In this document: positions 27,764 through 35,518 of the stretch, in pieces | Layout: every line of letters begins with the position of its first letter | Numbering within the stretch: the first letter of the stretch is position 1 | DNA from: JANQQC01 sp965262255 | GTDB taxonomy: Bacteria > Pseudomonadota > Alphaproteobacteria > Caulobacterales > Hyphomonadaceae | NCBI GenBank assembly: GCA_965262255.1 | Contig: OZ253505.1 | Span: 558,001-622,000 of the forward strand | Length of the DNA stretch: 64,000 nucleotides | Reading direction: 5' to 3' | Notes under the pieces: model-generated | The model's input: only the letters and a program-made list of their open reading frames with translations | Database searches by the model: none | What the model was told of the DNA's origin: nothing | Made by a program: the position numbers and the translations under genes

Positions 27764-28387
27764 ATGCGAACTTCTGCTGCTTCACGAGAACGCCAAAAAA
27801 TTCTCGAGTATATGAATACTCGAGATTTCGCTCGGGCTAAAGAACTGCGTGAATTGGGAATCTCGAGCCGGGCAATGTCACTTGCTACCGAAGAAGGACT
27901 AATTTCTCGGCAGGGAAGAGGAATATACATGGCGAAAAATATCGAACCGGAATACTACCTTCACTTTGCAGAGAACGCTAAGCGCTATCCCAACTATCCG
28001 ATCTGTCTGATGTCAGCTCTGTCCTACTACAATGTAACTGTTGAAATTCCACGTAAGACTTGGATTGCCATAAAGGCAAAAAGTTGGGATCCAAAACAGA
28101 CTAATTCTAGAATCAGAACAGTTAGATTTAGGGAGCCATACTTTTCCCAGGGACTCGAAATTCACAAGATTAATGGAGTGGAAGTGCAAATATATAGTCT
28201 AGAAAAAAGTATAGCTGATGCATTCAGAAATCCTAGACTAGTAGACCGCGCGGTCGCTATCGAGGCCTTGAAGACAACCTTGTCTAAGCAAATGTCAAGC
28301 GTAGCAAGAATCTACGAATCCGCAATGAGGTTCAAAGCAGTAAAGCAAATGCTCCCCATATTGGAGGTAATCACATCCAACGGCTAG
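27764..28387 (+). CDS. AbiEi-family antitoxin, copy 3 of 4
   Basis: An intact 207-residue AbiEi-like protein. The N-terminal winged helix includes ELRELGISSRAMSLAT and GRGIYMAKN. The C-terminal domain has CLMSALSYYNVTVEIPRKTW, RFREPYFSQG and YSLEKSIADAFRNPRLVDRA. It is clearly a recent duplicate of copy 4: the two share the opening MRTSA, the RDFARAKELR helix and the ending MLPILEVITSN. No intact toxin follows. A degraded C-terminal toxin fragment appears about 75 bp downstream. Confidence 0.83.
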   Translation: MRTSAASRERQKILEYMNTRDFARAKELRELGISSRAMSLATEEGLISRQGRGIYMAKNIEPEYYLHFAENAKRYPNYPICLMSALSYYNVTVEIPRKTWIAIKAKSWDPKQTNSRIRTVRFREPYFSQGLEIHKINGVEVQIYSLEKSIADAFRNPRLVDRAVAIEALKTTLSKQMSSVARIYESAMRFKAVKQMLPILEVITSNG

Positions 28388-28463
28388 AGGCGAGAAGACT
28401 GCAGATTGTGTTTGCTGTCAACTTGTCTCGTTATTACGTCTAGTTCTGGTAAGGCTCGGAGAA

Positions 28464-28691
28464 GATTTTTGGTTAATCTCAACAGAGATGTTCTATAAGT
28501 TCAGGGGGGAATGCAAATATCCGTACTTGGTCGCCAGCTTGGAGAATGTGTCCAATTTCAATGTCGCCAAATGGGGTTAGTGGCTAGAACATTTCTGCAA
28601 TGCTTTACCGGAATCGCTCCAAAACATTGAACTTCAAGCCATTCTTACTTATCAGATCAAGTTCAGAAAATTTAAAGCCTGCAAAAAGTAA
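28464..28691 (+). pseudogene. Probable AbiEii toxin remnant 3 (C-terminal part)
   Basis: One frame starting DFWLISTEMFYKFRGE and running through LENVSNFNVAKWG, a TAG, then WLEHFCNALPESL resembles the C-terminal third of AbiEii proteins, where an FANDPxKxxQWRAFL-type segment is followed by a leucine-rich helix. The resemblance is weaker than for the other two remnants. Its place directly after antitoxin 3 supports the reading. Confidence 0.4.
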
Positions 28692-28952
28692 CTAGAACAT
28701 TTTAGTCATAGGTTTTGATCTTTTTGCCTCCAGAATGTTGCAACATGATCTTTTTTTTGCGACTATATGTCCATTTAGCTATTTTCTTGCTCAAATTTAT
28801 TTTTATGAAGGCTTTTGTGCGATTTCGTGTTCGTTCATCAGACTGAACTCTCGTTTCAACTTTATACGCTCGTATTCTGTAAGTGAAAGCTCTCTAAAAT
28901 GACGATATTGGCTAAATAAGTATATAAACGCTTTTTTTCTATAATTTTGTAT
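28692..28952. other. Gap before antitoxin 4 with an operator half-site
   Basis: AT-rich sequence without a gene. AGGTTTTG (28710-28717), preceded by TAGTCAT, repeats the right half of the orphan operator upstream of copy 1, but no good left arm is present. A TATAAT at about 28940-28945 just before the next operator could be the -10 of antitoxin 4. Confidence 0.35.
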
Positions 28953-28991
28953 CAAAACCTTGAACAAAAGGCGATTTAGTCCAAGGTTTTG
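28953..28991. promoter_or_regulatory. Operator of antitoxin 4
   Basis: CAAAACCT (28953-28960) and AGGTTTTG (28984-28991) form perfect arms with the same 23-bp spacing as copies 1 and 3. The right arm ends 15 bp before the preferred ATG. The spacer sequence differs between copies while the arms are kept, as expected for a conserved protein-binding site. Confidence 0.58.
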
Positions 28992-29006
28992 TACAGAGTA
29001 AAACTC

Positions 29007-29630
29007 ATGCGAACCTCCGCCAGTGCTTCAGAACGCCAAAAGTTAGTCGAGTATATGAGTACTCGAGATTTTGCTCGCGCCAAGGAACTCCGCAAACTCG
29101 GAATTTCCAGCCGATCAATATCGCGTGCCACCGAGGATGGTGTCATATCTCGTGAAGGCCGAGGGTTATACATGGCTTCACATATAGAACCAGAGACTTA
29201 CCTTCACCTAGCCGAAATTGGAAAGCGTTACCCAGATTTTCCAGTTTGCCTCATATCTGCATTGTCATACTATGAAGTAACAGTAGAAATGCCTGCTGCC
29301 ACTTGGATAGCTATTCCGGCAAAAAGTTGGGATCCCAAAAAAGCTAACTCTCAGATCGAAACGGTAAGGTTTAGAGACCCATATTATTCTCAAGGACGAA
29401 CTATCCAGAAGATCAACGGAGTGGATGTGCAAGTTTATAGTCTTGAAAAAAGTATAGCTGATTCTTTCCGAAATCCGAAACTGGTTGATAGACCCGTGGC
29501 TATTGAGTCTTTGAAAACAGCTTTGTCGGAGCAAAAATCTAGCGTTTCCAAAATTTTCGAAGCGGCCCAGAAGTATAAGGCAGTTAAACAGATGCTCCCT
29601 ATACTTGAGGTAATCACATCGAATAGCTAA
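29007..29630 (+). CDS. AbiEi-family antitoxin, copy 4 of 4
   Basis: An intact AbiEi-like protein of about 207 residues. I chose the ATG encoding MRTSASASERQ, which aligns with the start of copy 3, over a codon six residues upstream that falls inside the operator's right arm. The winged helix (ELRKLGISSRSIS, GRGLYMAS) and C-terminal domain (CLISALSYYEVTVEMP, RFRDPYYSQG, YSLEKSIADSFRNPKLV) are complete. No toxin remnant is recognisable in the 206 bp between this gene and the tRNA-Leu gene. Confidence 0.83.
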   Translation: MRTSASASERQKLVEYMSTRDFARAKELRKLGISSRSISRATEDGVISREGRGLYMASHIEPETYLHLAEIGKRYPDFPVCLISALSYYEVTVEMPAATWIAIPAKSWDPKKANSQIETVRFRDPYYSQGRTIQKINGVDVQVYSLEKSIADSFRNPKLVDRPVAIESLKTALSEQKSSVSKIFEAAQKYKAVKQMLPILEVITSNS

Positions 29631-29836
29631 ATTTGTTAACTGTTAAACAGCATCAATCGACCACCGACTTATGGGCGGGACAAAAAAACATCGAAAATTT
29701 ATACTTATTGACACATCAAGTGTCACAGTTGTGGTTCTAAGTTCTCGGTCTATGACCCCTCTGTCGAGGGACACTTGGTCTCTCAAACACAACTTCCCCG
29801 AACTGAACACCTAGTTTTATAGCTGATCTTATTGAC

Positions 29837-29921
29837 TGGTGCGGTCGAGAGGACTCGAACCTCCACGGATTGCTCCACAGCGACCTCAACGCTGCGCGTC
29901 TACCAGTTCCGCCACGACCGC
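29837..29921 (-). tRNA. tRNA-Leu (anticodon GAG)
   Basis: An 85-nt cloverleaf with encoded CCA. The acceptor arms are GCGGTCG and CGACCGC. The anticodon stem CAGCG/CGCTG encloses TTGAGGT (anticodon GAG). A long variable arm marks a class II tRNA, and the T-loop is GGTTCGAGTCC. Its 3' end faces the antitoxin array, the usual side for island integration. I saw no second copy of the tRNA 3' end within the window. Confidence 0.95.
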
Positions 29922-30002
29922 ACTACACAATTGACTGCATTGCCCTTATATAAAAAGGTTGTCTGTTTGTGAAGACATAACGCTAAAATAACGAGTCAAG
30001 CC

Positions 30003-30722
30003 ATGACACAAACTCCCATAGATTGGGCAGTTTCAGTTGATCCGATTGATTATGAAACTGCGATTTCATTCATGGAATTTCGTGCGCGAAGTATCATTGA
30101 AGGGGCTTCTACCGAACTAGTTTGGCTCTTAGAACATCCGCCAATCTACACCGCGGGAACGAGCGCAAAATCTCAAGATTTACTCGATGAAAACCGATTT
30201 GACGTTTTTGAAACAGGTCGAGGTGGGGAATTCACCTATCACGGACCCGGTCAACGTGTCGCGTACATTATGCTCGACGTTGGAAAGCGCGGTCGGGATG
30301 TTCGAGCATTCATAGAACAGCTGCAAAATTGGATTATCGGAACGCTCGCCAGCTTTTCTGTTACGGGCGAAGTCAGGAAGGATCGAGTCGGAGTGTGGGT
30401 CAAACGTCCTGATATAGGACAGGATCGCGAAGAAAAAATTGCTGCAATCGGAATTAGACTTAAACGTTGGGTCAGCTTTCACGGAATTTCTCTGAACATA
30501 AGTCCAAACCTCGAACATTTTTCCGGCATTACACCTTGCGGAATTGATCATCCCAATTATGGGGTAACGAGTTTGCGCGACTTAGGTGTGAACAAATCGA
30601 TGCAAGAAGTGGATCAATCGCTTCGAAAATGCTTTGAAACTGTGTTTCAATCACCAACAGTCGATTCCGAAGTGATTCCTCCTAAGGAAATTAACGCGTC
30701 TGCGCGGAGCCATAAGCATTAG
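30003..30722 (+). CDS. lipB: Octanoyltransferase LipB
   Basis: Transfers octanoyl from acyl carrier protein to lipoyl domains. Family motifs are WLLEHPPIYTAG, GRGGEFTYHGPGQRVAYIM, GVWVK, KIAAIGIRLKRWVSFHG and GITPCGIDHPNYGVTSL, with the catalytic Cys in TPCG. The length of 239 residues is normal. Its 3' end overlaps the convergent DUF805 gene by 32 bp. Confidence 0.95.
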   Translation: MTQTPIDWAVSVDPIDYETAISFMEFRARSIIEGASTELVWLLEHPPIYTAGTSAKSQDLLDENRFDVFETGRGGEFTYHGPGQRVAYIMLDVGKRGRDVRAFIEQLQNWIIGTLASFSVTGEVRKDRVGVWVKRPDIGQDREEKIAAIGIRLKRWVSFHGISLNISPNLEHFSGITPCGIDHPNYGVTSLRDLGVNKSMQEVDQSLRKCFETVFQSPTVDSEVIPPKEINASARSHKH

Positions 30723-31212
30723 TATCTGGATCAGAACTGAGAATTGCTACCGGCAATGCCGTCGCAAGGGTTTGAACGATCATCGTAACTAGGTTTGGAA
30801 AAAACATATCTACAGCATTTCGTTGCATCAGCTTCGCAAGCTCAGTCAAATCTCTTTGTTCAAAAATCGTCTGGAACTCTTCGCTAAACGATTCCATATA
30901 CTCGGCGTAAAATACGCCCAACACATTGGCAACGATAGAACTAGCTACAAAGTAGACTAGCAAGACCGGCAAGAACCAATAACCACTCTTCCCATTGTCG
31001 TGAAACCTTTTACTGAATACGCATGCGTACGGGAAAATTAGTGCTCCGTTGATAAAGCCAATAATGACAACCACCTCAGCGGAGAGTGCAACTACGACTG
31101 AACAAACAACCTGAAATCCCAAAAGAAGGATCATGGCTCGTAAAAAATCGTTCGGACTAAGCCGTCCTTGCGAAGTAAAGAGTAAATTGAATAGTTTCAT
31201 CGTTTTGTTCAC
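30691..31212 (-). CDS. DUF805-family membrane protein
   Basis: A 173-residue protein with four probable membrane spans. The opening FTSQGRLSPNDFLRAMILL matches the FxGRxxRxxF start of DUF805, and KRFHDNGKSGYWFLPVLL is the family's conserved RLHDxGxSG segment. Between the last two spans lies a long acidic loop (ESFSEEFQTIFEQRDLTE), unusual for this short family. The function of DUF805 is not known. The upstream ATG (MNKTMK) or the one four residues later could be the start. Confidence 0.75.
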   Translation of the reverse strand: MNKTMKLFNLLFTSQGRLSPNDFLRAMILLLGFQVVCSVVVALSAEVVVIIGFINGALIFPYACVFSKRFHDNGKSGYWFLPVLLVYFVASSIVANVLGVFYAEYMESFSEEFQTIFEQRDLTELAKLMQRNAVDMFFPNLVTMIVQTLATALPVAILSSDPDTNAYGSAQTR

Positions 31213-31259
31213 TTATCCTTATTGAGAATTCCCATAATCTAGCAAGATACCGATAATCG

Positions 31260-33260
31260 CTATGCAAATTCAATCATAACTTGATCTGCCGCAACACTTT
31301 CCCCCGCCGTCACATTTATTGCCTTTACAGTCCCACTGGCTTCCGCTTTTATAGTGTTCTGCATTTTCATTGCCTCAATAATGCAAACAGTTTGACCTTC
31401 TTCAACTGCCTTTCCAACCTCAACATCAATTGAAACCATCAGTCCGGGCATAGGAGAAATTACAAGTTTTGTTAAATCCGGTTCCTTACGTTCAGGCAAT
31501 TTGATTTTCAACGCCGCAGCGCGTGGCGAACATACCATCGCATCCGCAGTCACTCCTCGATGTCGCAAACTAAAGCCTTCCGAGGTCTTACCGATCTTGA
31601 TTGCCAAAAACTTACCATCCAAAACGCCTTCAAATATAACCATTCCCGGCACCCAATCAGACTCTAATTGAATTGGTTTTTGACCCTCAATCGAAATACT
31701 AGCAAAGTTTTCTTCTAAATCTATTGAAACATTATGGTGAACCTTATCCAAAATTACAGTCCAGTCCCGTCGCAAATTTGATTCTTGGCTAACGCGACCA
31801 GAAATTTGAGACGCTCGTCGCCTCTCAAAACTGTTGATATAGGCAGTCACACAAATCATGGCCTTTGTCTGCCACTCTGATGCCGAAACACCGGCAAATC
31901 CGTCTGGAAATTCATCGGCAATGTAAGCCGTCGTTATGTTTCCCGAGCGAAATCTTTGCTGATCAACAACTGCACTACAAAACGAGATATTGTCCCGAAT
32001 ACCCCCGACGTAGAAATGATCTAATGCACTAGCCTGAGTGTCTAAAGCTACATCTCGGCTTGAACCATGTGTAACTAATTTTGCGATCATCGGGTCGTAA
32101 AATATCGATATCTCATCTCCCTCACGCACACCAGAATCAATTCGTACCTGCCCCTCCCCTAGATTACCCTCTGCCGGAGTAATAAACCTCTTTAACCGAC
32201 CAATTGACGGTAGAAATTTCCGATAAGGATCCTCAGCATAGACTCTAGATTCGATTGCCCAACCGTTGATAGATAGATCTTCTTGCTTAATACTTAACGT
32301 CTCTCCACAAGCTGACCGGATCATCTGCTCGACAAGATCTACTCCCGTAATCATCTCTGTAACTGGATGTTCAACCTGCAAACGTGTGTTCATTTCCAAA
32401 AAGTAAAAACTCTTATCCGCCCCTGATGCGACGAATTCAACTGTGCCTGCACTGTCATAATTCACAGCTCTCGCAAGCTTGACTGCCTGCTGACCCATTT
32501 CATGCCTCGTAGCCGCGTCAAGCAGCGAACTCGGAGCTTCCTCAATTACCTTTTGATTTCGTCTTTGAATTGAACATTCTCGCTCGAACAAATTAATACA
32601 ATTCCCATGTTTGTCGCCTAAAACCTGTATCTCGATATGACGCGGACTTGTAATGAACTTCTCAATAAAGGTTCGATCATCTCCGAACGCGGCTTTAGCT
32701 TCAGCTAGAACAGCGCCAAATCCCTCATTTACATCATCATCATTGTAAGCAACCCGTATCCCTTTTCCCCCGCCCCCTGCGGAGGCTTTTATCATCACGG
32801 GATAACCGATTTCATTTGAAATTCTTAACGCCTCTTCCGTATTGGAAATCAATCCCATATGCCCGGGAATCGTCGATACACCCGCATTCTTGGCAAGTTC
32901 TTTGGAGCTTATTTTGTCTCCCATCGCTTTTATAGCTCCATCGTTCGGACCTATCCAACCAATTTTTTCTTCTTGTAATCGCTTCGCAAACTCGGGATTC
33001 TCTGACAAAAATCCAAACCCAGGGTGAATAGCTTGAGCGCCCGTTTTCCTAACGGCATCAATAACCTTATCCATCACAAGATAGGATTCCGATGCAGGAG
33101 ACTCCCCTATATGAACGGACTCGTCAGCCATTTCAACGGCTAACGAGTTTGCATCAGCATCAGAAAAGACAACAACTGTTTCGATACCGAGTCTACGACA
33201 AGTCTTGATGACTCGAACGGCAATTTCACTTCGATTAGCGATCAGTATTTTTTCAAACAT
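31260..33260 (-). CDS. Biotin-dependent acyl-CoA carboxylase alpha subunit (propionyl/acetyl-CoA type)
   Basis: Carboxylates a biotin that hands CO2 to a carboxyltransferase. The biotin carboxylase domain (about 1-450) shows FEKILIANRSEIAVRVI, the glycine-rich ATP-grasp loop KASAGGGGKGIRV, FIEKFI and EMNTRLQVEHPVTE. A BT-like linker follows. The C-terminal biotinyl domain has EAMKMQN with biotin attached at about K632. The ATG (MFEK) is preferred over a TTG two codons upstream. No beta subunit lies nearby. A link to the acyl-CoA genes at 10-13 kb is possible but not shown. Confidence 0.9.
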   Translation of the reverse strand: MFEKILIANRSEIAVRVIKTCRRLGIETVVVFSDADANSLAVEMADESVHIGESPASESYLVMDKVIDAVRKTGAQAIHPGFGFLSENPEFAKRLQEEKIGWIGPNDGAIKAMGDKISSKELAKNAGVSTIPGHMGLISNTEEALRISNEIGYPVMIKASAGGGGKGIRVAYNDDDVNEGFGAVLAEAKAAFGDDRTFIEKFITSPRHIEIQVLGDKHGNCINLFERECSIQRRNQKVIEEAPSSLLDAATRHEMGQQAVKLARAVNYDSAGTVEFVASGADKSFYFLEMNTRLQVEHPVTEMITGVDLVEQMIRSACGETLSIKQEDLSINGWAIESRVYAEDPYRKFLPSIGRLKRFITPAEGNLGEGQVRIDSGVREGDEISIFYDPMIAKLVTHGSSRDVALDTQASALDHFYVGGIRDNISFCSAVVDQQRFRSGNITTAYIADEFPDGFAGVSASEWQTKAMICVTAYINSFERRRASQISGRVSQESNLRRDWTVILDKVHHNVSIDLEENFASISIEGQKPIQLESDWVPGMVIFEGVLDGKFLAIKIGKTSEGFSLRHRGVTADAMVCSPRAAALKIKLPERKEPDLTKLVISPMPGLMVSIDVEVGKAVEEGQTVCIIEAMKMQNTIKAEASGTVKAINVTAGESVAADQVMIEFA

Positions 33261-33587
33261 AATCAACTTCTCATACTCGGCTGTGGAACTAGGATTATAA
33301 CAGAGAGACTTATACTGCTAGAGAGCTTTACTATAATCTGAAAACGTTGCAAAACACTACGGCTATAAACAGGTTTACACAAATTTCGAACTCTAGATGA
33401 CATCTAACAAAGAAGTTTAACGTCTTACCTGCAGAAATAACAAGATTATATGGAAGACCGGGTAACTTTTCTATATCGCAATCGTCTCCATTGAATAGAA
33501 ACAAATTTTCCTAATGAGAATACGAATAACGGAATTCTAATGTATGGTAAAACCTCAAACTAGCAAAATTCTGTAATTAGTTGAGCG
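33261..33587. other. Divergent promoter region between carboxylase and radA
   Basis: A 327-bp AT-rich gap between two divergent genes. I see no coding sequence, RNA gene or clear repeat. It should hold the promoters of both genes. Confidence 0.4.
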
Positions 33588-34967
33588 ATGTCCAAAGCTT
33601 CTACCGTTCATATCTGCCAAGCATGCGGCTTCACCCAATCTAAATGGGCAGGGCAATGCGAATCATGTCAGGCTTGGAATACATTAGTCGAAGAAGTTGT
33701 TAGCACTCCGCCAAAGAGTTTAAAACAAGAAACTGGACGTAAGTCCAATAGTTTCAAGTTAGAATTTACTGATTTAACAACCAAGGAGGAACCGCCTGAC
33801 CGAGTGAAAGTCGGTGTGAACGAAGTAGACCGAGTATTCGGAGGCGGAATTGTGGCTTCTTCAGTCACTTTGATTGGCGGTGACCCCGGTATCGGAAAAT
33901 CTACACTGCTCCTTCAAATTGCTGCCCGAGTTGCAAAAAATGGCTTGAGTTCAGCCTATATATCTGGCGAGGAATCTGTTCACCAAATTAAGGAACGCGC
34001 AAAACGGCTAAAAAACAACGATAGCCCCGTTGCATTGGCGGCCGAAACTGATTTACGAAAGATTCTATCAGCCTTGAGGACAAATAAACCTCAGTTTGTC
34101 GTGATCGATTCAATTCAAACACTTTGGTCTGAATCGCTCGGCGCTGCCGCGGGATCTGTCACCCAAGTTCGTGCCTGCGCCGCAGAACTCACTCGATGGG
34201 CAAAAAAAACAGGAGCCATGCTTGTTATTGTCGGCCATGTAACAAAAGAGGGAACGATAGCGGGACCAAGAGTTCTTGAGCATATGGTCGATACTGTGTT
34301 TTATCTTGAAGGCGAACGCAGTGACCAGTTTCGGATTCTGCGAGCCGTTAAAAATCGATTCGGACCGACGGACGAAATCGGTATTTTTGAAATGGCTGCC
34401 CAAGGCTTGATACCTGCAAAAGAACCTTCTGCGCTCTTTTTGTCGGATGAATCGGAGTTGACTGGCGGCGTTGCAGTGTTTGCGGCAATGGAAGGGTCTC
34501 GTCCGATGTTAATCGAAGTTCAAGCCCTCGTGTCAAAATCGGTTCTTGCTATGCCGCGCCGTTCCGTCGTCGGCTGGGACACAGCTCGATTGGCGATGCT
34601 GTTGGCAGTTCTTGAAACCAGGTGCGGTATTCGTATTCATGATAAAGATGTCTATCTTTCTGTTTGTGGCGGGTACCGAATTACAGAGCCTGCTGGCGAT
34701 TTAGCAGTTGCCGCGGCCTTGTTAACCTCACTTACCAACACGTCAATTGCTGACAAGTCAGTGTATATTGGCGAAGTTGCTCTCTCTGGTAGTATTCGCC
34801 CGGTAGGCCGAATGGATCAGCGTCTTTCCGAGGTCGAACGATTAGGATTTGATTGTGCTATTGTGCCTAAAGGAAGTCCGAAAAGTATGAGCGGACTAAG
34901 TGTAAAACAGGTTCCAAAGCTTGCAGATTTGGTAGATTGGATTGTTCCAGGGGGGCCGGATGGCTGA
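33588..34967 (+). CDS. radA: DNA repair protein RadA (Sms)
   Basis: A RecA-like helicase that helps branch migration in recombination. The N-terminal zinc finger is intact (CQACGFTQSKWAGQCESC). Walker A is GGDPGIGKSTLLLQ, the RadA-specific KNRFGPTDEIGIFEM motif is present, and the C-terminal Lon-like domain starts near LIEVQALVSKS. The length of 459 residues is normal. It overlaps the preferred cvpA start by 8 bp, giving a radA-cvpA-purF-SDR series. Confidence 0.96.
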   Translation: MSKASTVHICQACGFTQSKWAGQCESCQAWNTLVEEVVSTPPKSLKQETGRKSNSFKLEFTDLTTKEEPPDRVKVGVNEVDRVFGGGIVASSVTLIGGDPGIGKSTLLLQIAARVAKNGLSSAYISGEESVHQIKERAKRLKNNDSPVALAAETDLRKILSALRTNKPQFVVIDSIQTLWSESLGAAAGSVTQVRACAAELTRWAKKTGAMLVIVGHVTKEGTIAGPRVLEHMVDTVFYLEGERSDQFRILRAVKNRFGPTDEIGIFEMAAQGLIPAKEPSALFLSDESELTGGVAVFAAMEGSRPMLIEVQALVSKSVLAMPRRSVVGWDTARLAMLLAVLETRCGIRIHDKDVYLSVCGGYRITEPAGDLAVAAALLTSLTNTSIADKSVYIGEVALSGSIRPVGRMDQRLSEVERLGFDCAIVPKGSPKSMSGLSVKQVPKLADLVDWIVPGGPDG

Positions 34968-35493
34968 ATCACTTACTATTTTCGATTATTGCGTAATTCT
35001 GACGGTAGGAATATCAAGTTTTTTTGCGATGTCTCGCGGATTTATGCGCGAAGCGTCGACATTGGGGGCTTTCGTTGGAGGAATTGCCGGTGCGTTCCTT
35101 TTATACTCTTATGTAAGTGATCCGATCCAGACCGCTCTTGGTACAAGTACTCCGGGTTGGATACCGGTATTAATTGGGGCAGTAATCGTATTTCTTGTTA
35201 TGTACGGAGTCATAGCTTGGTTCGGTGCTAAACTTAGTCAGAATGTTCGTAACCTTGAAGGATTCGGATTGCTGGATAATCTTCTCGGACTTATATATGG
35301 GATTGTACGGGGTGGAGTTATTGTAACCATCGTTATTCTTGTAATTGCAGTTTTCATTCCAGAACACGAATTAGATCCAAGCATAACCAACGCTATGACG
35401 TATCCATACTTCGAATTTTTTGCAGATCAGATCAGAATTTTTGCCTCCAAGTGGTCGGAGAACGTTAGCACTACCCCTCTCAACAATCCGTAA
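34960..35493 (+). CDS. cvpA: CvpA-family membrane protein
   Basis: An inner-membrane protein of about 177 residues with four hydrophobic spans. The motifs FFAMSRGFMREASTLGAF and LLDNLLGLIYGIVRGGVIV are typical of CvpA (colicin V production protein). It has been linked to envelope homeostasis, but the biochemistry is unclear. The start MAESLTIFDY overlaps the radA stop. An earlier in-frame start would add only six residues. cvpA next to purF is a very widespread gene order. Confidence 0.9.
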   Translation: MAESLTIFDYCVILTVGISSFFAMSRGFMREASTLGAFVGGIAGAFLLYSYVSDPIQTALGTSTPGWIPVLIGAVIVFLVMYGVIAWFGAKLSQNVRNLEGFGLLDNLLGLIYGIVRGGVIVTIVILVIAVFIPEHELDPSITNAMTYPYFEFFADQIRIFASKWSENVSTTPLNNP

Positions 35494-35518
35494 ATTAAAT
35501 CGGCTAAGGCTATTTTTA

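Noticed and set aside
29640..29836. A frame with HIKCHSCGSKFSVYD between antitoxin 4 and tRNA-Leu
   Set aside because: It has no start codon or ribosome site and is too short to assign. Could be debris of a zinc-ribbon gene.
29837..29921. Attachment-site duplicate of the tRNA-Leu 3' end
   Set aside because: No second copy of the tRNA 3' sequence was found by eye between dusA and the tRNA. A systematic repeat search was not possible.
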